Assembly (NCBI GenBank): GCA_016195985.1
Contig: JACPYP010000018.1
Span: 40,427-104,426, forward strand
Source of the DNA: Acidobacteriota bacterium
GTDB taxonomy: Bacteria > Acidobacteriota > Holophagae > Holophagales > Holophagaceae
DNA: 64,000 nucleotides
Direction of reading: 5' to 3'
Positions 44,272-52,873 of the stretch are shown here, one piece after another. Below the pieces are notes generated by a model. It made no database searches. It was not told the DNA's origin and was given only the letters and a program-made list of their open reading frames with translations. The position numbers were made by a program, and so were the translations under genes. The stretch's first letter is position 1. Every line of letters begins with the position of its first letter.

Positions 44272-46323
44272 TCACCTGAGATCTTCGAGGGCCTGTTTGG
44301 CCAGGGGGGCGACCAGGGGGCCATCGGGACCGAGCAGGGTTGACTGAGGATACTTCAAGGCTTGCCGAAACGCTTGGGCGGCTTCGGAGTGGTAGGCCGG
44401 CCCCAGGTGGAGGAAGCACCGGCCTGTGTGGTAGTCGAGGGTGCCCTGGCTGACGCCGCGGGTGGAACTGAGGTGGGCATCCCGCAGCAGTTCGATGGCT
44501 TTGTCGAATTTCCGGAACTGCATCAGGGCCAGGGCCATATTGAGCCGGATGAGGCCGGCTTCATCGCCCCCAGCACCAGTATTGGCACTGGCGTTGGCGT
44601 GGGCATACAGGAGGCGCAGCTGGGCGAGTAGGGCCGGGTAGCAGAGGTCCGGGGAACCCAGGGGGATCTCCAGGCCCTCCATCCCAAGGGGCAGGTTCAG
44701 GGTCCCTGCTTCCTGGGCCACCGGCAGGGAACCCTTGGCCGAGGCGACCGCCGCCTGGAAAGCCCGGGCTGAGGCCAGGGCTTTTCCTTGAGCCTGGAGA
44801 AGGGGCTTGCCTATCTGGATGCCGGCCTTCTGGGCCGGTTCTCCTGCGGCGAGAACCCAGGGACCGGACTCGCCGGGAAGGTCCAGAAGGGTCAGGCCGG
44901 CGCCCGGCTGTTGGATGGCCACCAGGGCATTGAGGCGCGCGGCCAGGGCGCCGAGGGGATCCTGTTCCAGGGGTTTCACCGCCAGGCGTTCTTCTTCGCC
45001 GTCCAGGTTGGCCACCACCAGCTCGATGCGATGGATCACCGAGTCCGGGAGGGGGCGGGCCATGAGCACCAGCTCGGCTTCCCGGGAAGCCTTCAGGCGC
45101 GCCAGGGCATCCTTGGGCAGCTCGTCCGGGTGGGCGGGGATGAAGGCCAAGGCCTGCAACCGGTCCCTCAGCGTTTCCAGCTGGCTCAGGAAACGGGCGC
45201 GTCCCGTGAAGTCGCCGCCTTCCAGCCCCAGGAAGGCCAGGCGGGGCTTCGGTTTCACCTCCAGGCGGAGGGATTGGCCGTCTTCCACGTTGATACGCTG
45301 GGTGTAGCCGCCTTCGGGGAAACGCACCTGCAGGTCGTAGGCGCCTGAGCAAACCGGGAGGTTCAGCACCGGGAGGGGACCGCGGCTTTGCCCCGAGAGG
45401 AAGAGCTCCCCCCCGGGCCAGGCCGAACTCACAGAGAGGGAGCCTTTGGATGCTTCCATCCGGATGGGTTCCAGGGTGTGGTCCGCAGCCGGGGTCGACA
45501 GGTCGGGCCCCAGTTCCAGCACCTTCGTGCGAAGGCAGGGAGCCCGCAGTTCCAAGCGATGCTTGCCGGGACTGAGTTCGGGAATGACGAAGGGGGCCGA
45601 GAGGTCCTCTGGACGCAACCCCAGGGGGATGGCGTAGGGAGCCGCTTCGGGGCCGGCCTTGCCGATGGCGTAGCCGAGGCTCTGCCCGTCCAGCAGAACC
45701 TCCGCATCCCCCGGCTGCACGAACAGGGTGATGGTCGAGGCGACGCGGGTCAGCTTGAACTCCACGGGCTTCACGTCCTTGGGGGCGAGTTCCACCAGGG
45801 CTTCCGCCGCGGCGTGTCCCGGCCGGGTGTAGACCAGCTTGTGGGGGCCGAAGGGCAGGTACTTCCGCGGCGACAGCGGGGAGGGGCGCCCGTCCACGGT
45901 CAAACGGCCGCCCTCCGGGGTCCAGCTGAGCTTCACTTGCGCGTACTTCTCGCCCTTCATGCGATCGAAGAGGGTGGACAGCCTCTGGGAGGTCAGGGTG
46001 CGATCCAGTTCAAAATCGGGGTTCAGGTCCAGGATGGCCTGCAGGCGCACCTGGGCGCGGGCGCGGGTCTGCGCGTTGCGGTCGTCTAGCACCGCCAGCC
46101 AGTTGTAGCTTTCGCAGAGCACCTGGCTCCACTCCGGGTCCAGCCCGAGGGCCTTGGGCGCCAGGGCGGCCACCACGCTGTCGAAGCGGGCCGTGGCCCC
46201 TTCCCGGTCGCCCTGGGTGGCCCAGAGGGCCTTGGCCTGGACGAAGGTGTCCTTGAGGGCGGCATCCTGGCCCCAAAGGGCGATGCAGAAAAGGGAGGTG
46301 AGGAGCAATCGGGGAAAGCGCAT
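44272..46323 (-). CDS. Secreted repeat protein with PEGA-like and TPR-like segments
   Basis: The 683-residue protein has a signal peptide (LLLTSLFCIALWGQ), an N-terminal helical region, and a PEGA-like segment (about 135-200: LSWTPEGGRLTVDGRPSPLSPRKYLPFGPHKLVYTRPGH). More beta-rich repeats of the same kind follow, then a PDZ-like stretch (about 495-540) and C-terminal TPR helices (LNMALALMQFRKFDKAIELLRDAHL). PEGA domains are surface or periplasmic stalks of unknown ligand. It directly precedes a small membrane protein gene and follows a TPR-propeller protein gene by one base; the three look like one envelope operon. Confidence 0.68.
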   Translation of the reverse strand: MRFPRLLLTSLFCIALWGQDAALKDTFVQAKALWATQGDREGATARFDSVVAALAPKALGLDPEWSQVLCESYNWLAVLDDRNAQTRARAQVRLQAILDLNPDFELDRTLTSQRLSTLFDRMKGEKYAQVKLSWTPEGGRLTVDGRPSPLSPRKYLPFGPHKLVYTRPGHAAAEALVELAPKDVKPVEFKLTRVASTITLFVQPGDAEVLLDGQSLGYAIGKAGPEAAPYAIPLGLRPEDLSAPFVIPELSPGKHRLELRAPCLRTKVLELGPDLSTPAADHTLEPIRMEASKGSLSVSSAWPGGELFLSGQSRGPLPVLNLPVCSGAYDLQVRFPEGGYTQRINVEDGQSLRLEVKPKPRLAFLGLEGGDFTGRARFLSQLETLRDRLQALAFIPAHPDELPKDALARLKASREAELVLMARPLPDSVIHRIELVVANLDGEEERLAVKPLEQDPLGALAARLNALVAIQQPGAGLTLLDLPGESGPWVLAAGEPAQKAGIQIGKPLLQAQGKALASARAFQAAVASAKGSLPVAQEAGTLNLPLGMEGLEIPLGSPDLCYPALLAQLRLLYAHANASANTGAGGDEAGLIRLNMALALMQFRKFDKAIELLRDAHLSSTRGVSQGTLDYHTGRCFLHLGPAYHSEAAQAFRQALKYPQSTLLGPDGPLVAPLAKQALEDLR

Positions 46324-46324
46324 G

Positions 46325-47794
46325 TCAGTTCAGCCGGATCAGGAGGTCGTTGCGGCGGTCGCAGAGGATCAGGCCCCCGGTGCGGTCCAGGGCCAGCGAG
46401 GTGATGCGGCCGCTGATGCCCAGGGCCTTGAAGGTGGCCTGGCGCAGCACGGCGCCGTCGGGTCCGAAGACCACCACCCCTTCGCCGAAATCGCCGCCAT
46501 CCACCAGGGCGGCCACCTGTCCGGCGCCATCCGCGGCCAGGGCGGTCACGTAGCGGAAGGCCGCGGGCAGGTCCTTGCCGTAGGGCACCACCAGGCGGGG
46601 CTGACCCTCGGCGTCGAGGAAGAGCAGCTTCCGATCCGTGTCCGAAGCGATGGCCACGCCTCCGGTGTTCAGGGGGGCCAGGGCGTTGGCGGGGGGAGAG
46701 GCCATGGTCCGGGAGGTTCCTTCGGGGGAGAACAGGGTCAGGGCCGGGGTTTTGGCGTCGGCCACCCAGAGGTTGCCCCAGCGGTCCAGGGCCGCGCCGG
46801 ACACGGCGTTCAGCGAGCCGAGGGGTTGCGCCGCGGCGGCGTCCTCGCGGACCAGCCCCGTCTTGGTGAGCATCCAGACGGCCCCGGAGGGCGAGGCCAG
46901 AAGGGCCTTGGCGCCCGGCGCCGTGGGGCCCTGGGGGGTGAAGTCGCTGCCATGAAGGCGGAAGGTCCGGTCCAGATCGTTCTGATAGATCAGGAGGTCG
47001 CCCCCCAGGCCGTTCGCCAGGAGGATGGGGGTCTTGAGCCACTTGGCCCGTCCCGCGGGCCAGGAGCCTTCGTTGCGGAGGGGCGGTTTCTGCAGGCGCT
47101 GCTTCACCCGCACGGCCACGCGCCAGGCGGCCTCCTGGGCTTCGGCAGATTGGGGCGCCTCCTCCCGCAGGCGCTGGAGCATCCGCAGGCAGCCCGGCGT
47201 GTCGCCAAGGAGGTCCAGGGTTTCCGCGGCTTCAAAGAGGGCCTTGGGAACCACGGGCGATCCCGCGTGCAGGCGGAAGGCGTCGACGAAGAGCTGCAGT
47301 GCCCGGCCCCACTGGCCCTGGTCCCGCCAGGCCCGGCCCAGCTGGAGACGGGCTTCGGCGCAGGCGGGGGCATCCGGGAAGAGGTCGAGGACGCGGTTGA
47401 ACTCCGCCATGGCGTCCTTCAGCTCGCCGGCCTTCCGGGCCTTGCCGGCGAGAATCTCGCCGCGCAGGAGCAGGCCCTCCGCGGCTTCGGGAGCCTTGAT
47501 GTAATCCGCGCGCAGGCGGTCCAGGAAGGGCATGGCCGCATCGGGCTGGCGCTCCGCTTCCACCTGGTGGCGGGCGAGCCGCAGCAGGGCCATGGGCGCG
47601 TAATCGCTCTTGGGGTTGGTTTGAAGCAGCTGCGCCCAGGTGTCCGCGGCTTCCTTGTAGGCCTTGGCGGCGTAGGCCCTGTCTCCGCTCCGGTAGAGCT
47701 TTTCCGCCAGATCGGCATCCTGCGCCAAGGCCAGGACCGGCAGGGCGCATAGGAGCGCGGCCGTGGGGCGGAACCTGGAAGGCAAGACGGACAT
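46325..47794 (-). CDS. Secreted TPR plus beta-propeller protein
   Basis: The 489-residue protein has a signal peptide, TPR repeats (about 28-215: KLYRSGDRAYAAKAYKEAADTWAQLLQ and similar) and an NHL/SMP30-like propeller (about 240-489). The propeller repeats LDRWGNLWVADAK, VAIASDTDRKLLFLDAEG and LALDRTGGLILCDRRNDLLIRL. It probably is a periplasmic scaffold. It lies one base before the PEGA protein gene, so both are likely translated as a unit. No enzyme motif is seen. Confidence 0.72.
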   Translation of the reverse strand: MSVLPSRFRPTAALLCALPVLALAQDADLAEKLYRSGDRAYAAKAYKEAADTWAQLLQTNPKSDYAPMALLRLARHQVEAERQPDAAMPFLDRLRADYIKAPEAAEGLLLRGEILAGKARKAGELKDAMAEFNRVLDLFPDAPACAEARLQLGRAWRDQGQWGRALQLFVDAFRLHAGSPVVPKALFEAAETLDLLGDTPGCLRMLQRLREEAPQSAEAQEAAWRVAVRVKQRLQKPPLRNEGSWPAGRAKWLKTPILLANGLGGDLLIYQNDLDRTFRLHGSDFTPQGPTAPGAKALLASPSGAVWMLTKTGLVREDAAAAQPLGSLNAVSGAALDRWGNLWVADAKTPALTLFSPEGTSRTMASPPANALAPLNTGGVAIASDTDRKLLFLDAEGQPRLVVPYGKDLPAAFRYVTALAADGAGQVAALVDGGDFGEGVVVFGPDGAVLRQATFKALGISGRITSLALDRTGGLILCDRRNDLLIRLN

Positions 47795-47838
47795 GAAGGC
47801 CTCGGATCAGAAAAAAAGCATAGCCGCCCGAGATCCGT

Positions 47839-50484
47839 TCAGGATTCCAGAGCCTTCAGGAGCGCCTCCGGCGCGTAGGGCTTGTAGAGCACGCCCATAA
47901 GCCAGCCCTCGCCGGGGCCCGTGTCGCGGGCCGCCGTGGAAAGAAGGATCTGGCGGCACCGCCGGCTCTCGACTTGCGTTTTCAGCCAGGGTCTCAGGTC
48001 GCCTTCGGCATCGGTCTGCTCCGAGATCACCAGATCCAAGGGCCGTTCCGCCAAGACGGCTTCGGCCTCGTTGCGGCTCCCCGCCTCCCGAACCTCCCAG
48101 CCCTGGCCCAGCGCGGTGAGGAGCCTCTTGCGGAAAAAGGCGCTGGGTTCCAGCAGGAGGATGCTTCGGATGGGGGCCCGGCGGGTGATATCCGCCTCGT
48201 CCAGCCCCAAGGCCAGAAGGGATTCCTTCGCGGCGCTGCGGAGGCCGAGGCCCGTGGCGCGATTGAAGACGTCCTTGATGGATTCGGCCAGGTCCAACTG
48301 CCGGGTGAGGCCGCCGATTTCGCAGAGCCGGGCCAGCTCCCGCCAATCCTGTTCATCGCGGCGCAGTTCGCTGAGCACGAAGTCGGCCAGCTCCTTGGCC
48401 AGTTCGGTCCTCATGATGAACTCTGGATCCTGCAGGGTTTCCCGGAGGGCCAAGAGGGCCGGCGCGCGGTTGGGCCCATGCGGGGGCAGGGCGTTCACTT
48501 GGGCCCGCACCTTTTCCTCGCTGCTGGCGATGTGGCTCAGGCTGGCGCTCCGGCGCCCCAGTTCCTTCACCACAGCAGCCACGCGGTCGTTGGTGTCCCG
48601 GTCCCAGTCGCCCTTGGTGCGCAGATCGAAGAGGAAATCCGAGAAGGTGTCCTTCAGCCTGGCATAGAGGACCTGATCGAAGCAGTAGAGGTGCTGGGTG
48701 GCCAGGATGGCCCGCAGCCGCTGCCCTTCACCCTCACGGTCGTCGCAGCAGCGGGTGATGAGTTGCTCCAGGGCGGGCAGGGTGTCCTGGGGCAGGGGCC
48801 GCTCGAAACCGGGGAAAGCGGCCAGCAGGCCCTCCAAGGCCCGAATGAGGACCAGGGAGAGTTTCAGGTTGGACGACTTGGCCAGGAGGCCCAGCCCGGC
48901 TTCGGGGGTGGCCAGCTCGGCGAGGGCTTCCACCAGCGCCTCCTGCAGCCTGGCAGGCTTGCCGTCGTGCAGGAGGTCCAGCAGGACCGGAACGGCCTCG
49001 GGGCACCGGATGGCGCCCAGGGCTTCCACGGTCTCCAGCAGAAGGTCGTCCCGCATGTCCGTCTTGAGGAGGGCCATGAGGGGTTCCGCGGCGGCCTTGG
49101 TGCCGTTGACGGTGAAGATGCGCAACGCGGTGCGGACTTTCTCGGGATGCCCTGACTGGAAGAGGTCCATGACGGCCGGAAAGCTGGAGGGCAGCTTGCC
49201 GAAGTGGTGCATGGCCCGCTGTCCCACTTCGACGATGGGATCCTGCATGGCCTTCAGGAAGAAGGGCACCAGCGCGTCCTCCTCCCTCGCGCCCAGCACG
49301 TCCAGGCAGGCCGTGCGGCGCTTGGGATCGGCGACGGCCGGAATGCGGGCGAGGGAGGCCTCTTCGGTGGCGGGCACCAGGAGGCAGAAGGCGTGGTCCA
49401 GCCCCTCGCTGTGGGAGAACCGGTCGAAGGCATCCTGGAGGATCGGCACGACCTGGGCCGCGGGCAGGCTGCCCGCGAGGGTCTGGCGCGCCAGGCACTC
49501 GCAGACCTGATTGAGCGTGACGCCCTGGATGAGCTGCTGTTTGGCCGAGATGTCCTGGGCCTCCGTGACCATGGCGCTGAAGCGGGCCACCTTCCCTTCC
49601 ACCAGCACGCCCAGGGCTTCTGTGACAAAGCGCTCGTAGGGCCCTCCTGCCGCCTCCTTGAGCCGCTCGATGTGGGGCAGGGGATTGCCCGCCTCTCCAG
49701 CGGAAAGGGCCTGCTGCATGGCCTGCACATCGGCGGCGAAAGCGCCGCCCATCCGCTTGGCCAGGGCCACGGCCAGATCTGCCCGGGCTGCGGTGCGGGC
49801 TCCCACTTGGAGGCGGTTGGTGAGGTTCTCGAGGGCTTCCAGGTCTTCCAGCGTCTGCAGGGTTTCCTGGAACAACTTCAACAGGCGGGGGCCGGTCTCG
49901 GCGCCGGGAAGCTCGGCCACCGCCCTGAGCAGCAGCCGGAAGGCCAGCGCGTCGGCGCCCTCCAGGGCCTCCCAAAGGGCGGCGAGATCACCGGATTCGG
50001 CCAGGGCCGCCAGGCCGCGGGCGCCCTGGTGCGCCAGGCGGGGATTGGCCTCGCCTTCGAGAAGCCGGCCCAGGAAGAAGCTGAGCGATTGCTGGGCATC
50101 CTGCACACCCAGCTCCCGCCGGAGGATCAATTGCCGGTCCGGGTCCGTGCGCTGGGCGGCCAGTTTCTGCAAGGCTTCGCGGGCCGACCGGATCTCCAAC
50201 CGGCCCAGGGCGGCGCAACCCTCGTCGAAGACGCCAAGATCGGATTCCTGCTGAAGAACCTGGTGCAGCCACGGCACCCACTCGGGCCAGTCGAATTTCG
50301 CGGTGAGCCCCAGAATGAAACGTTTCAGCGCCGGCGAAGAGGCGGCCTTGGTCAACCGGGCGCCCAGTTCGGGCAGGGCCAGCTGGCGGAGTTGCTGCAG
50401 CAGTTGGAACAACCGCACCTGTGCCGTGGAGTCGGCCTCCAGATGGCCACTCAAGCAGGCGCGAAGTTCGTCCAGCGGGGTCAT
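47839..50484 (-). CDS. HEAT-repeat protein with C-terminal pseudo-receiver domain
   Basis: The ~881-residue protein consists mostly of HEAT-type helical repeats (about 30-750, e.g. PEAVPVLLDLLHDGKPARLQEALVEALAEL). About residues 770-881 form a CheY-like receiver: IRSILLLEPSAFFRKRLL, LDLVISE, then LYKPYAPEALLKAL. The phosphoacceptor Asp is Glu at about 820 (VISEQ), and the acid pocket is reduced to LLLEPS, so it is probably not phosphorylated. The start is uncertain: 50484 (MTPLDEL) is used, and in-frame starts at 50511, 50556 and 50586 exist without good ribosome binding sites. It diverges from the next gene. Confidence 0.7.
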   Translation of the reverse strand: MTPLDELRACLSGHLEADSTAQVRLFQLLQQLRQLALPELGARLTKAASSPALKRFILGLTAKFDWPEWVPWLHQVLQQESDLGVFDEGCAALGRLEIRSAREALQKLAAQRTDPDRQLILRRELGVQDAQQSLSFFLGRLLEGEANPRLAHQGARGLAALAESGDLAALWEALEGADALAFRLLLRAVAELPGAETGPRLLKLFQETLQTLEDLEALENLTNRLQVGARTAARADLAVALAKRMGGAFAADVQAMQQALSAGEAGNPLPHIERLKEAAGGPYERFVTEALGVLVEGKVARFSAMVTEAQDISAKQQLIQGVTLNQVCECLARQTLAGSLPAAQVVPILQDAFDRFSHSEGLDHAFCLLVPATEEASLARIPAVADPKRRTACLDVLGAREEDALVPFFLKAMQDPIVEVGQRAMHHFGKLPSSFPAVMDLFQSGHPEKVRTALRIFTVNGTKAAAEPLMALLKTDMRDDLLLETVEALGAIRCPEAVPVLLDLLHDGKPARLQEALVEALAELATPEAGLGLLAKSSNLKLSLVLIRALEGLLAAFPGFERPLPQDTLPALEQLITRCCDDREGEGQRLRAILATQHLYCFDQVLYARLKDTFSDFLFDLRTKGDWDRDTNDRVAAVVKELGRRSASLSHIASSEEKVRAQVNALPPHGPNRAPALLALRETLQDPEFIMRTELAKELADFVLSELRRDEQDWRELARLCEIGGLTRQLDLAESIKDVFNRATGLGLRSAAKESLLALGLDEADITRRAPIRSILLLEPSAFFRKRLLTALGQGWEVREAGSRNEAEAVLAERPLDLVISEQTDAEGDLRPWLKTQVESRRCRQILLSTAARDTGPGEGWLMGVLYKPYAPEALLKALES

Positions 50485-50584
50485 GGGGATGTGTCGAAGC
50501 GGCGCGGCCATTCCTTCCCCATCGGCCCGGATCGCCCCCGGGTCAAGAACCACCATTTTGCCAGGGAAGTGATAGCGTTTTCCC

Positions 50585-51265
50585 ATGCGAGCCCTGGTTC
50601 CCGTCCTTCTGGCATTCGGCCTTCAGGCCCAGACCCCCGATTTCATCGATCGCCTTCCGCCCGCGGCCCAGGCCGAGGCCCTGGACATCGTGAAGCGGGC
50701 GGATTTCGTCTTCGAGACGAAGACTCAACCCAAGCAGGTGCGGCTCAGCACCATGGAAAAGCTCTTCGATCATCCGGTGCTCGGCGCGGCCATGTGGCGC
50801 CACTGCCAATTCGTGCCCGGGTTCTACGCCTTCATCCATCCTGATGGCGCCTGGAGCATCGATGACACGAGGGGGCTCAAGGGCACCCTCCGCCTGGTCT
50901 ATCAGCGGCCCGGCCACCGGGTCTACCTGGTGGAGGGACGGGCGGCCCAGGGGCGCTTGAAGACGCCCTTCGCCGTGGGGGCCAAGATGCTCACTTCCTA
51001 CCGGTACTGGGAGGCCAAGGACGGCTTCCACAGCCACCTCAAAACCTGGACCGCCCTGGATTCCGCCCTCCTGGGCGTGCTCTCCCGCCCTTTCCGTCCC
51101 TACATCCGCGGGCGTCAGGATGAATTCATCGCCTACATCAACGGCAACGTGGCCACCTTCGGGGAATTCGCCGAGATGAGCCCCAAGGATTTCTACGGTC
51201 CTCTCAAACGGGACGGGGACCCCATCGCGCTGCGAGAGTTCCAGGCCCTCTTCATGGCCAAGTGA
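50585..51265 (+). CDS. Secreted protein of unknown function
   Basis: The 226-residue protein has a cleavable signal peptide (MRALVPVLLAFGLQA) and no motif I recognise. The mature part contains FIDRLPPAAQAEALDIVKRADF and a region of alternating strands (GTLRLVYQRPGHRVYLVEGRA). Overlap with the downstream membrane protein gene suggests joint expression. It diverges from the HEAT-receiver gene; the region between (50485-50584) should hold both promoters. Confidence 0.55.
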   Translation: MRALVPVLLAFGLQAQTPDFIDRLPPAAQAEALDIVKRADFVFETKTQPKQVRLSTMEKLFDHPVLGAAMWRHCQFVPGFYAFIHPDGAWSIDDTRGLKGTLRLVYQRPGHRVYLVEGRAAQGRLKTPFAVGAKMLTSYRYWEAKDGFHSHLKTWTALDSALLGVLSRPFRPYIRGRQDEFIAYINGNVATFGEFAEMSPKDFYGPLKRDGDPIALREFQALFMAK

Positions 51266-51948
51266 TGGGTTGGCCCTTCGCCTCGTCCCTGCGGGCGCTG
51301 CTGCGGCCGCGCGAGGCGTTCCGGACCGAGCCGCCGGCCCTGGGCCAGGCCGTCTGGGCCATGGCGAGGGTCTGGCTTCCCCTCGCCCTGATCCACGCGC
51401 TGGGAACGACCTGGCGCCTCCTCGCGGCCTGGCGGACCCTGCGGATCGAGGGCCTGCCCACGGGGCTTCTCGAGAGGCTCGGCGTGGATCCGCTGGACCT
51501 CAGCGACCTGCTGGCGGCCCTTCCCCCGCCACCTTCCTTCGGCCGTCTGTGGCCCTGGTTGCTGATCGCGGTCCCCCTCGGCGTGCTGGGCACCTGGCTG
51601 CATCATGCGGTCTGGGATCACACCGCCCTGTGGCTGCTGGGGGGGCTCAAAGAGAAGCGGGGCTTCAGAACCTCGCTCCTGGCGGAGGCGGAGGCTCTGC
51701 GATGGGCCGCCCTGGGCACGCTGGCGGGCTTCCTGGCCTGGGTGCCGGTGCTGGGTGGAGTGCTCGCCCTGCCATTGCTGCTGCTGGACGGCTACCTGTG
51801 GCTGTTCCGGGGATTCGCCTTGGCAGCCCGCCATGGCTGCGAGCCCTGGCGGGGCGTGGCGGCCACGGTGCTGCACGCGATTCTGTTCGGCGGCTTCGTC
51901 TTGGCGATGGTCCTGCTGATGCTGATCATGGCGCGGATGGGCGCGTGA
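51265..51948 (+). CDS. Yip1-like multi-pass membrane protein
   Basis: The 227-residue protein has about five hydrophobic segments and the layout of Yip1-domain proteins: a cytoplasmic start FASSLRALLRPREAFR, then membrane helices, with GVLGTWLHHAVWDHTALWLLGG in the middle. Starts at GTG 51262 or ATG 51265 are both possible; the ATG is used. It overlaps the stop of the previous gene. The function is unknown; the family is often found in envelope-related operons. Confidence 0.65.
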   Translation: MGWPFASSLRALLRPREAFRTEPPALGQAVWAMARVWLPLALIHALGTTWRLLAAWRTLRIEGLPTGLLERLGVDPLDLSDLLAALPPPPSFGRLWPWLLIAVPLGVLGTWLHHAVWDHTALWLLGGLKEKRGFRTSLLAEAEALRWAALGTLAGFLAWVPVLGGVLALPLLLLDGYLWLFRGFALAARHGCEPWRGVAATVLHAILFGGFVLAMVLLMLIMARMGA

Positions 51949-51974
51949 GGCGCGTGAGGCGCGTGAGGCGCGTG
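51943..51974 (+). repeat. 9-nt tandem repeat carrying four alternative GTG starts
   Basis: Three exact copies of GCGTGAGGC (51943-51969) and a partial fourth put GTG start codons at 51945, 51954, 51963 and 51972 in one frame. The first overlaps the previous gene's TGA. Confidence 0.92.
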
Positions 51975-52337
51975 CCTTGGGTGGCCCTGGGAACGCTGGG
52001 AGGCTGGGGCGCGCTCTGGCTGGGAACCTGGCTGGCTCCGCTGTTCCCTGCATGGCCCGAATGCCCCTTCAAGCGGTTCACGGGCTTCGCCTGCGCCACC
52101 TGCGGGTTCACCCGCTGCGCCCTGGCCCTGGGACGGGGAGAGTGGAAGGAAGCCTTCCATTGGCATCCCGCCGCCGTTCTTCTGGCCGGCTTGTTGCCGG
52201 TTGTTTCATTGTGGGATCTTCACCGCGCCTGGCGGAGGGCGCCCTACCCCGCGCTGCCGGATTCCTGGGCATGGCGCTTCTCCGTCTGGGCGCTCCTGCT
52301 GGGAGTCTGGGCCATGCAGGTGGCGCGAGGGATCTAG
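51945..52337 (+). CDS. DUF2752 membrane protein
   Basis: The product is up to 130 residues if the first GTG is used. DUF2752 signature CPFKRFTGFACATCGFTRC is followed by ALGRGEWKEAFHWHP and two to three hydrophobic segments. The usual second motif Cys-Pro-x-Cys-Gly is CATCG here. The N-terminus (VRRVRRVRRV) comes from the tandem repeat, so the true start may be any of four GTG codons. Its TAG stop lies inside the left arm of the 57-bp palindrome. Function is unknown. Confidence 0.78.
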   Translation: MRRVRRVRRVPWVALGTLGGWGALWLGTWLAPLFPAWPECPFKRFTGFACATCGFTRCALALGRGEWKEAFHWHPAAVLLAGLLPVVSLWDLHRAWRRAPYPALPDSWAWRFSVWALLLGVWAMQVARGI

Positions 52338-52390
52338 GGTCTGTTTTCAAAGTGGATGCGGCCACACTCCACTTTGAAAACAGACCCTAG
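52334..52390. repeat. Perfect 57-bp palindrome flanked by CTAG (MITE-like)
   Basis: Two identical 23-base arms (52334-52356 and 52368-52390) in inverted orientation surround an 11-base loop. Each arm begins CTAGGGTCTGTTTTCAAAG at its outer end. CTAG is the target duplication of many IS5-type elements, and GGTCTGTTTTCAAA resembles terminal inverted repeats of that family. It also supplies the stop codon of the upstream gene. No T tract follows on either side, so a role as terminator is less likely. Confidence 0.85.
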
Positions 52391-52428
52391 TCCGGTCATG
52401 CTGGGGCACGCATCACCGGAGTCCCGAC

Positions 52429-52785
52429 ATGTTCCAGCAAATCCTGGATCAGCTCATCGAACGAGTGCCAGAGGCTCTGGCCGCTACGTTCAATGACCGT
52501 GATGGCGACCCCATCTGCTTCCGCACCATCCAGGTCTCCAACGAGGGGCTGCAGTTGTTGGGCGCCTATCAGCATGTGGTGAAACGGCACCTTCAGCAGG
52601 CGGTGGAGGAATTCGACCGGGGAGAAGTGAAGCAGGTGGCCTTCGCCACGGACCAGCACTGGATCCTCATGATGGGCACCAAGGAGCAGTGCACCCTGGT
52701 GCTGGTGATGCAGCGGGAGGGCCTGCTGGGTCGGGCCCGGTTCCACATGGAGCAGGCCGTCGAGGCTCTGAACCGCGAACTTTGA
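52429..52785 (+). CDS. Roadblock/LC7-domain protein (MglB-like)
   Basis: The 118-residue protein matches the roadblock/LC7 fold: MFQQILDQLIERVPEALAATFNDRDGDPI at the start, then two strand pairs (TIQVSNEGLQLLGAYQHVV; VAFATDQHWILMMGT) and a final long helix. Such proteins are GTPase-activating partners of MglA-type Ras-like GTPases in polarity and motility. No mglA gene is in the window. Start ATG at 52429 with GGAG upstream. Confidence 0.8.
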   Translation: MFQQILDQLIERVPEALAATFNDRDGDPICFRTIQVSNEGLQLLGAYQHVVKRHLQQAVEEFDRGEVKQVAFATDQHWILMMGTKEQCTLVLVMQREGLLGRARFHMEQAVEALNREL

Positions 52786-52830
52786 TGCCGTCCGGGGGGA
52801 CCGCTTGCGATGTTCCCCTCGGGCCCCCGC

Positions 52831-52859
52831 TGGTTGAGCGGGATGGACCCGCCCAACCA
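52831..52859 (+). promoter_or_regulatory. Hairpin in the leader of the nucleoside transporter gene
   Basis: TGGTTGAGCGGG pairs with CCCGCCCAACCA (11 of 12 positions) around an ATGGA loop. It ends 14 bases before the start codon, just ahead of the ribosome binding site. It might influence translation, but it does not match any riboswitch I recognise. Confidence 0.5.
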
Positions 52860-52873
52860 GCCTAGGAGTCCCC

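Noticed and set aside
52334..52390. Ordinary rho-independent terminator
   Set aside because: There is no T tract on either side, the arms are unusually long and perfect, and the CTAG flanks fit an insertion better.
52831..52859. Purine riboswitch upstream of the nucleoside transporter gene
   Set aside because: The hairpin lacks the three-way junction and conserved loop sequences of known purine riboswitches.
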